DNA from: an uncultured Prevotella sp.
GTDB taxonomy: Bacteria > Bacteroidota > Bacteroidia > Bacteroidales > Bacteroidaceae
Direction: 5' to 3'
DNA: 35,116 nt
Assembly (NCBI GenBank): GCA_900315525.1
Contig: OMZO01000038.1
Coordinates: 1 to 35,116, forward strand
Every line of letters starts with the position of its first letter. Position 1 is the stretch's first letter. Shown in pieces: positions 26,411 to 31,734 of this stretch. The translations under genes were made by a program, and so were the position numbers. Under the pieces are notes generated by a model, which saw nothing but the letters and a program-made list of their open reading frames with translations, ran no database searches and had not been told where the DNA came from.

Positions 26411-26464
26411 CGAAGCCTTCCAACACTTTTTCCGTGGCTTTCCAAAAAGTGTCAGAAGGCTTCG
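26411..26464. repeat. Long imperfect inverted repeat
   Basis: Outer arms 26411-26420 and 26455-26464 (10 bp perfect) and inner arms 26423-26431 and 26444-26452 (9 bp perfect) are separated by a 2x2 mismatch, with a 12-base loop. It lies more than 200 bp from either gene and has no clean T-run, so it is not an obvious terminator. Confidence 0.7.
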
Positions 26465-26734
26465 CAGCAAGTCTTCCTTCGCCTTTGTCCTTAAACACAA
26501 AAAACCTGATGCCCACATATTAGGTCTTCATGGAAGGGGCGTAAAAACGATATGAGTATTTTTTGAGTTTTTCGCATTCGCCTACGGAATGGAATGCTAT
26601 TGATTATCTGATAGTTACCACACAAAAATGAGTTTTTGACTTTCCAACCACAGAAAAAGACTACTAAAAGAAATACTATATCGGATAGTTTTGGGCCGAC
26701 ATGCGATGATAACTCATAGAGCCTTATATAAACA

Positions 26735-26768
26735 GCCGTCTGTCAACTAGTTAGCATCAACAGACGGC
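26735..26768 (-). terminator. Hairpin terminator of the primase operon
   Basis: Perfect 9-bp arms 26735-26743 and 26760-26768 with a 16-base loop, 23 bp after the primase stop; read on the minus strand it is followed by TGTTTATATAA. Confidence 0.7.
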
Positions 26769-26791
26769 CGCTCCAAAAACTCATCAAAAAC

Positions 26792-27850
26792 TCATTGACA
26801 TTGCTGTTGTAATGCGCTTTTGCGTTGCTGCTGAACATAGTCGGCAATGTCGAATTTAGGTTGGCCTTCTGGTGCATGACGCAGACAGAAATCGCTGACC
26901 GTGAAGTTAGTCAGGTCTTTCATTCCACGAACGATGTTCGTCCAGTCCTGAACGGCATCAGCATCAGGGACGACGATAACGTCGCGACTGCGTAGTGGCT
27001 CCAGATACTTGCGCTGCAGCATCGTCTTGTTGCCAGTAGCCAGCCATAGCATCTGAGGGAAAGCGAGCGCCCCGTAGATGGCATTCTTCGGACTCTCCAC
27101 TAGAGCTATCACCGATTCGGGATAATGCAGCAGCAAGTGTTCGCCAAAAAGACACTTCGCTTCATAACGACCGTCCTGTGACAGCTTGCCATCCCCCTTC
27201 CAAATAGAAGCCAGCATATAGCACTGGTTTTTCTGACTGTGCCCAAACCGTGGCGATTCGGGGTCAGTATTGTAGTGCTGCACCTTCAGGTTGCATACAC
27301 GTCCCTGCCAGTCAATGTTCGGGAACACCGTACAGTTGTCGAATCCCCACATCGTATAAGCACCTAAACAGTATTCCTCGCAGATCCACGCTACAGACTC
27401 TGGATGGAACATTCTCATCAGGCACTGACACAGGGAGTTCTCTACCGTCACAAGCTCATCGGCCATTGCCGTGGGTATATAACTCAATGGAGGCTCCTGT
27501 ACTACCGTGACAGGTCTGACCTTCAGTTGTGGCACATAACCACTAACCGCCGTCATACTTATGCCGAATGTGGCAGACAGCCACTGACAGGCTTCTTGAA
27601 ACGACCATCCTCCAACCTGCATAGCCAGGTCGATGGTGGAGCCTCCTTTGCCGCACGTATAGCAATAGCAGAAGTTCTTACCAGTACCAGTAACGAGTCC
27701 GAGCGATGGATGGTGGTCGTCGTGCCATGGGCATTGTGCCTTATGACTCACTCCGGCACGCCACACCTGCATGCCCAGCCTTTGAGCCACCTCCACAATG
27801 GAAATGGCCCTCAGTCGTTCCAAGTCGTATTGTTCATGTTTATTGTCCAT
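26792..27850 (-). CDS. DNA primase with CHC2 zinc finger and Toprim-like domain
   Basis: 352 residues. The N-terminal CHC2 zinc finger is complete: CPWH at Cys40/His43 and CYTC at Cys63/Cys66, followed by KGGSTIDLAMQVGG as in DnaG. The C-terminal half has Toprim-like motifs: VIALVESPKNAIYG (the acidic E) and DVIVVPDADAVQD (the DxD). It lacks the DnaB-interacting domain and is about half the length of chromosomal DnaG, so it is an element-encoded primase. The ATG overlaps the stop of the upstream helicase gene by one base (TAATG at 27848-27852), which implies coupled translation. Together they form a replication pair typical of integrated plasmids or satellite phages. Confidence 0.88.
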   Translation of the reverse strand: MDNKHEQYDLERLRAISIVEVAQRLGMQVWRAGVSHKAQCPWHDDHHPSLGLVTGTGKNFCYCYTCGKGGSTIDLAMQVGGWSFQEACQWLSATFGISMTAVSGYVPQLKVRPVTVVQEPPLSYIPTAMADELVTVENSLCQCLMRMFHPESVAWICEEYCLGAYTMWGFDNCTVFPNIDWQGRVCNLKVQHYNTDPESPRFGHSQKNQCYMLASIWKGDGKLSQDGRYEAKCLFGEHLLLHYPESVIALVESPKNAIYGALAFPQMLWLATGNKTMLQRKYLEPLRSRDVIVVPDADAVQDWTNIVRGMKDLTNFTVSDFCLRHAPEGQPKFDIADYVQQQRKSALQQQCQ

Positions 27851-29310
27851 TATGATACGAGTTTAAGGTGGAAATATACGACACGTCCGATATCCTCGCG
27901 GGTATGAGTATGCTGGTCGAGGCGTTTGTAGAAGTTGCCTTTGCCCAGAGGCGTGTAGTTCGAGTCGTAGCAATAGGTCTTGTAAGCCTTGAACAGTTCG
28001 TCGCCACTGGTGCTGTACTCCTGCTTTTCGCACATCTCGAGGTAGAACATACGCACGCTGTCCGACTGCATGAAGTATTGGTCGAGGGCCTGCTGACAGA
28101 CGTCGCTTTTCGTAAATGCCTTACGTTCCATCAGTCCCGGCATGGCCTGAATCACCCAGTTCAATATGCCCGACAGTTCCTTGAGCAGTTTCTGCGTCAG
28201 TTCCTTGTCCTGTTCCTCGTCAGGGATGATGACGTCGAAGGGCAGCACTATCAGACGGCGCTGGAAAGCCACCGTGATTTCCGGGCGAGGAAACACGTTG
28301 AATGCAGCCATAAACTGACCGTAGTCGCGGGTAGTGAAAGGATCTTCGTACAGATGCCTTACTGTGACGGGTTCACCAGCCGTCAGCAGTTTAGCCACGT
28401 CAGCACGCACGTTTGTACCGGTCTCAGTGCTGATGTTGAGCAACTTGCCCTCCATACCCACGCGCTTCTCGGGTGCATTCGTCAGGTCAGAAAGACTCAG
28501 ATTGCTTACATTCGACTTACCCAACAGTGCCTCGATAATCTCCAAGGCCACCGACTTGCCGTTGGCTCCAGGACCAACCATCCATAGCATTTTGTTCAAG
28601 ATATGAGTCTTTGCCAGCGTATAACCCACGAACTCTGCCAGAACCGTCTGTGAATCCTTCTCGGGCAGCACACGGTCGAGGTACGTCAACCAACCATGAC
28701 AATCCGCTTCTGGATTATAATAATATGGTAGAACGTAGAAGAACATGTCTTCGCGTTGGTGCAGGCGCAACTCAGGCGGAGTGCCGTCTCGTCTAATCAC
28801 CAGCGTGCCGTTCTGTAAGTTAAGCCATACCTCGCCATCAGGAACTTTATGTTTTCTAGGCTCAAAAACAGAGAATGCCGTGTGCCTCCACGTCTTCTCC
28901 ATGAAATCGGGGTCTTTGCTGTAAGTCTCCGGCAAGCCACATTTCTCAGAACACCGATTGACGAAGTGCTGCCACATTTGCTGATCAATCATCTCCCAGC
29001 AGCAGCCGGTATAGGCAATAACACGCTGTTCCGACTTCCTCCGCTCACGATACACGGTACACAACAGGTTGCCATCTGCCGCATATTTAATCTCGTTCCA
29101 CAGCAGACCGCGCAGAGCCTTCTCCGGACGCTTCATATTACTAATGAATACTTGGATGTCAGCCTGTCTCGACTGCACCCGCTCAAAGATTGCATTGAGT
29201 GTCATCTCAACGGAACGATTCTGGCGCTCTTTGCGCTGCTTCTCCAACTCGATGTTCCGAGCGTTCAGCTCGTCATCGAATGAACCTGTTTTCTTTTCGT
29301 TAAATGCCAT
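27850..29310 (-). CDS. P4/D5-family phage/plasmid helicase (primase-associated SF3-type ATPase)
   Basis: 486 residues from the ATG at 29310 (MAFNEKKTGS), preceded by an A-rich stretch; in-frame starts at 29334 and 29406 are possible but less likely. An N-terminal charged helix leads into a D5_N-like domain. The ATPase has Walker A GPGANGKS at about 246-253, Walker B/sensor region GKLLNISTET and sensor-1 region FMAAFNVFPRP. The C-terminal winged-helix-like part includes YCYDSNYTPLGKGNFYKRL, as in poxvirus D5 C-terminal domains. It unwinds DNA at replication initiation in phages, satellites and plasmids. It forms an operon with the primase. Promoter and operator-like palindrome lie at 29415-29468. 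Confidence 0.88.
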   Translation of the reverse strand: MAFNEKKTGSFDDELNARNIELEKQRKERQNRSVEMTLNAIFERVQSRQADIQVFISNMKRPEKALRGLLWNEIKYAADGNLLCTVYRERRKSEQRVIAYTGCCWEMIDQQMWQHFVNRCSEKCGLPETYSKDPDFMEKTWRHTAFSVFEPRKHKVPDGEVWLNLQNGTLVIRRDGTPPELRLHQREDMFFYVLPYYYNPEADCHGWLTYLDRVLPEKDSQTVLAEFVGYTLAKTHILNKMLWMVGPGANGKSVALEIIEALLGKSNVSNLSLSDLTNAPEKRVGMEGKLLNISTETGTNVRADVAKLLTAGEPVTVRHLYEDPFTTRDYGQFMAAFNVFPRPEITVAFQRRLIVLPFDVIIPDEEQDKELTQKLLKELSGILNWVIQAMPGLMERKAFTKSDVCQQALDQYFMQSDSVRMFYLEMCEKQEYSTSGDELFKAYKTYCYDSNYTPLGKGNFYKRLDQHTHTREDIGRVVYFHLKLVS

Positions 29311-29414
29311 ATATATTTTTTTTAATAATGTCATTTCTAATTCTCCCGGTATTGTTCGGGAATAACACTTGTCGCATAATATAATGCATTTGCTTTCCAA
29401 AAGCAAGGGCAGAC

Positions 29415-29439
29415 TGTGCTCAGTCGTTTTGTGAGCACA
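29415..29439. promoter_or_regulatory. Operator-like inverted repeat at the primase-operon promoter
   Basis: Perfect 8-bp arms TGTGCTCA (29415-29422) and TGAGCACA (29432-29439), 9 bp apart, overlapping the -7 box and predicted transcription start. This is the geometry expected of a repressor site; no regulator gene is identified. Confidence 0.5.
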
Positions 29440-29468
29440 AAGTTACAAAATAATCTCCTGTTTTTCAA
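29438..29468 (-). promoter_or_regulatory. Bacteroidota promoter for the helicase-primase operon
   Basis: Minus-strand TAACTTTG at 29438-29445 and TTG at 29466-29468, exactly 20 bp apart. Leader of about 120 bases to the ATG at 29310. Confidence 0.7.
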
Positions 29469-29481
29469 TAGTTTACAATCA

Positions 29482-29520
29482 GAAAGGCACCCCAAAGCAG
29501 GGTGCCTTGGGGTGCCTTTC
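29482..29520. terminator. 13-bp perfect hairpin after the unknown 433-residue gene
   Basis: Arms 29482-29494 and 29508-29520, 13-base loop. It ends the minus-strand transcript from the gene at 29543-30844; it is built from the same GGTGCC words that recur to its right, so it may also be a protein-binding site. Confidence 0.65.
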
Positions 29521-29585
29521 TATTTTACTGAGGGGTGCCTCGCTATTCCGTCTGGGGTGCCTCGCCTTCTTGTGGTTGGGTGCCC
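29500..29585. repeat. Iteron-like array of GGGGTGCCT words
   Basis: Copies at 29500-29507 (8 of 9 bases), 29509-29517, 29532-29540, 29554-29562 and a degenerate one at 29577-29585. The last four are spaced 22-23 bp. The array overlaps the terminator hairpin and the last codons of the adjacent gene. Confidence 0.6.
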
Positions 29586-30844
29586 TTCCAATTCTTGCAA
29601 ATAAACTTTGCCAGTTTAGGCGAAAGTTCTCCGAAAATGTCTGCCAATTCCAGTTCTTCCTCGTCAGGGAGGAAATGGCTCATTTGTTTCTCCAATGAGT
29701 TCTGCCCCCAACCAAACAACTTACTAAGCATCGGAGCCAAATCTTTTTTGTTGGTATATTCTATGCCAAGCTTCGGAGCCAGTTTCATGCCGAGATGGGC
29801 AGTCTTAAGCCTATTGATTCCTCGTCGGTTTTGGTTTCGCTCCATATAAGCCTTCAACTCGTCTGCAAGCTTATCCCTCTCAGCGGTAACCTTTGTCAGT
29901 TCCCTTTGCAACTGTTTCGCTTTATTGTCTGCATTGCCAGTCTCAGGTTTATCCTTCTCTGTTTTAGTGGTGTCAGTATCATTCTTTGCTGCCGGTTCTA
30001 TAGGCTTTTTCTCCACACCGAAAGTAGAGTATGTGTTCCTTGCATTCCTCTCTACCCACAAGTCATCGAAGAATTTGTTGATGGTGTCTCTCGTCAGCCC
30101 GCCAAATTTCCACGGGTCTATACTGGCTGCCATAGAAAGGGCTGGGGTACCGGAAGCGTTCACCAGACATCTACTGTCTTTTTCTTTGACTAATCTGTTC
30201 CAAGTGTTGATAATCGTCTGAATAATTGTCCTCAAAAGATCCTCATCCTCAACGCCCCAGAACAACTCCTTCATAACGGCTCTATCGAATCCTATGGTGG
30301 CGTCGGCCCAATTGATAGTGTCTATTTCTACAACGCCAGCATTGATGGCTTGTATAAATTTCTTCCGTTCATTAGCAATGTCGTTCGCACTTGGTGCAGT
30401 GGGGATATTATGCAACTTAGTGGATTCCCTTTCCAAGAGTTTGTCCTCTTCTATAATATTATCTATTTCCTGCTGAATCTTACTCTTGAGAATCTTATCG
30501 TCTTTATAGGCTCCCATATTCCTGACAAGCTGAGGAAAAACCGCTTTCTTGTAAGCCGCTGAATCAATATGGCGGTAATAAAGCAAAATATAGACAAGAG
30601 TCAATCTGACATGATACCATCTGATATTCGTTCCGTTGACAGCCGTTCCTGTATCTTTTGACACCTCAACGATAACAGTGCTTACATTTCGTGGTTCTGC
30701 TTCGATTTTCAGACATAGTTCAATTATATTGTCCCAGACCTTGTCAGCCGTATATAGTCTGCTAATATAATCCACTTTCATTGCTACACGGTCGGCCAAT
30801 TGGTTAAGCGTGTACATGGGGAGATATTTGGAGCTATCTGTCAT
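29543..30844 (-). CDS. Protein of unknown function from the replication module
   Basis: 433 residues from the ATG at 30844. A TTG 27 bp upstream overlaps the -7 box and is unlikely to be the start. I do not recognise the family. Residues about 5-30 (YLPMYTLNQLADRVAMKVDYI) could be a helix-turn-helix. The middle is helical with aromatic residues (VRLTLVYILLYYRHIDSAAYKKAVF). Residues about 270-290 are a charged Lys/Glu/Thr linker, then a coiled coil (KQLQRELTKVTAERDKLADELKAY). The C-terminal domain of about 90 residues ends NWKGTQPQEGEAPQTE. There is no membrane segment or signal. Its final codons are part of the GGCACCCC repeat array. A position beside primase/helicase genes and repeats suggests a replication or partition role, which is inference only. 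Confidence 0.7.
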   Translation of the reverse strand: MTDSSKYLPMYTLNQLADRVAMKVDYISRLYTADKVWDNIIELCLKIEAEPRNVSTVIVEVSKDTGTAVNGTNIRWYHVRLTLVYILLYYRHIDSAAYKKAVFPQLVRNMGAYKDDKILKSKIQQEIDNIIEEDKLLERESTKLHNIPTAPSANDIANERKKFIQAINAGVVEIDTINWADATIGFDRAVMKELFWGVEDEDLLRTIIQTIINTWNRLVKEKDSRCLVNASGTPALSMAASIDPWKFGGLTRDTINKFFDDLWVERNARNTYSTFGVEKKPIEPAAKNDTDTTKTEKDKPETGNADNKAKQLQRELTKVTAERDKLADELKAYMERNQNRRGINRLKTAHLGMKLAPKLGIEYTNKKDLAPMLSKLFGWGQNSLEKQMSHFLPDEEELELADIFGELSPKLAKFICKNWKGTQPQEGEAPQTE

Positions 30845-30868
30845 TTTCGTAACTATTATATTTTCCTG

Positions 30869-30876
30869 CAAATTTA
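30869..30876 (-). promoter_or_regulatory. Bacteroidota -7 box for the unknown 433-residue gene
   Basis: Minus-strand TAAATTTG, 25 bp before the ATG at 30844; this argues for that start rather than the upstream TTG. No clear -33. Confidence 0.5.
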
Positions 30877-30999
30877 CGAATAATTCTTGATTCTTATTTC
30901 ATTTTGTTGATTTTTCAATAATAAAAACTTTAGCCATGAGAAAACACTAAGGGTGAAAAACTGATAATGAGAGAGGATTTGAACCAATAATATCTTACT

Positions 31000-31275
31000 T
31001 TATTCATTAATTCTTACTTGCTCTCGGCGATAGGCTATTGTATGTTTCCTGCCCTCCGGTACCTGCGTGCGGTCGTCAAACCAACGACCTTGTTCTTGTA
31101 CCCACTGTTTGAGCCTTACCTATTGGACAGATTTGCAAGCCGTTGTTCCCGCAAGCGCTTGAATTGAGTCAAGCACGCTTCGTGCGAAATCGGATGCTGC
31201 TGCCAATAGGCCACCGACTTCATTTTTTCCATTGTCACCTTGTGGTGGTATTTGTTGAGTGTTATCATTGCTCAT
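31000..31275 (-). pseudogene. Overlapping small reading frames, possible broken small gene
   Basis: Two frames are open behind a good promoter (31297-31327). Frame A is 31120-31275, 51 residues beginning MSNDNTQQIPPQ. Frame B is 31116-31268, 50 residues beginning MITLNKYHHKV and including YWQQHPISHEACLTQFKRL. After A's TAG the same frame stays open to 31000-31002 and encodes a protein-like LKQWVQEQGRWFDDRTQV. The simplest reading is that B plus this segment was one gene of about 90 codons, broken by a -1 frameshift near 31118; the alternative is that A alone is a real small protein. I cannot name a family for either. Confidence 0.4.
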
Positions 31276-31296
31276 CCTTTCATTTCTAATTTGCTG

Positions 31297-31327
31297 CAAA
31301 GATAGCCTAAATCTTCTGATCTTCCAA
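31297..31327 (-). promoter_or_regulatory. Bacteroidota promoter for the small reading frames
   Basis: Minus-strand TATCTTTG at 31297-31304 and TTG at 31325-31327, exactly 20 bp apart; predicted transcription start near 31290, 15 bases before frame A. Confidence 0.6.
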
Positions 31328-31388
31328 GTATTTCACCATTAATTTTCAGTTTTTCGTCCAAAAGGGCATTTCTTTCCAAAGTTTTTAG

Positions 31389-31396
31389 TATCTTTG
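31389..31396 (+). promoter_or_regulatory. Bacteroidota -7 box for the structured RNA and helicase operon
   Basis: Plus-strand TATCTTTG; transcription would begin near 31402. No TTG at the right distance, so the promoter may be weak or regulated. Divergent from the promoter at 31297-31327. Confidence 0.55.
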
Positions 31397-31400
31397 CAAG

Positions 31401-31734
31401 CAAGTACTACCGATTTGCCGTAAACGGCACAACTAAGGTTGGTTCCCTGAGTGCAGGGTAGTGGTATGATTTTCGTGGAATAATTATAGCGTTAGTGCTA
31501 TATTCGATGGTGTCCTAGAACCTTGCAACTTCAATCGACATCCAATGTTTCGAATAAGTACCAGCGCCTACGTGATAGCGTGGGCTGGACTTATCAACAT
31601 GGATGGGTTTTGCAAGGACCTTAGGACATCGATAGGGGCGGTTCACGCTTCTTTTGTGTTCCAAGGTTCTTGCTTGCTGAACCCATCATCATTCGAATAG
31701 ATAGTCCTTTCGCTCCTAAGACTATAGCGTAGAT
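31401..31734 (+). ncRNA. Long structured RNA or leader ahead of the helicase-methyltransferase operon
   Basis: No open frame of note, but many nested complementary segments. Small hairpins: 31417-31420/31425-31428 (GCCG-TAAA-CGGC), 31445-31449/31454-31458 and 31485-31490/31497-31502. Main hairpin, outside to inside: 31505-31508/31628-31631, 31512-31517/31622-31627, 31521-31526/31612-31617, 31539-31543/31601-31605, 31545-31549/31596-31600, 31554-31559/31589-31594, 31561-31565/31584-31588 and 31568-31572/31579-31583, with a 6-base loop. That is about 42 pairs in 127 bases, interrupted by small bulges. Further pairs are 31640-31645/31678-31683 and 31701-31706/31720-31725, the latter just before the helicase ATG. 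A 9-bp inverted repeat (31396-31404/31669-31677) brackets the whole. No T-run terminator is seen, so it is probably a leader read into the operon. Not recognised as a known RNA family. Confidence 0.55.

Larger units (their letters stand above)
26199..26791. other. AT-rich intergenic region with promoter and two long hairpins
   Basis: No convincing coding sequence on either strand. The left part is the leader and promoter of the HU-like gene. The centre has a long inverted repeat (26411-26464) and the right end has the terminator-like hairpin of the primase operon (26735-26768). The stretch 26520-26730 shows nothing further I can name. Confidence 0.6.

Noticed and set aside
29500-29585. CRISPR array
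   Set aside because: Repeat units are only 8-9 bases, spacers are 13-15 bases, and part of the array is coding; no cas genes are present.
30964-30990. A tRNA gene
   Set aside because: Only a T-loop-like stretch is present; no D-arm, anticodon arm or pairing acceptor stem can be built around it.
31396-31677. Retron msr-msd RNA
   Set aside because: A bracketing inverted repeat and a long hairpin are retron-like, but there is no reverse transcriptase in the window and the downstream gene is a helicase. The predicted transcription start also lies inside the left arm of the bracketing repeat.
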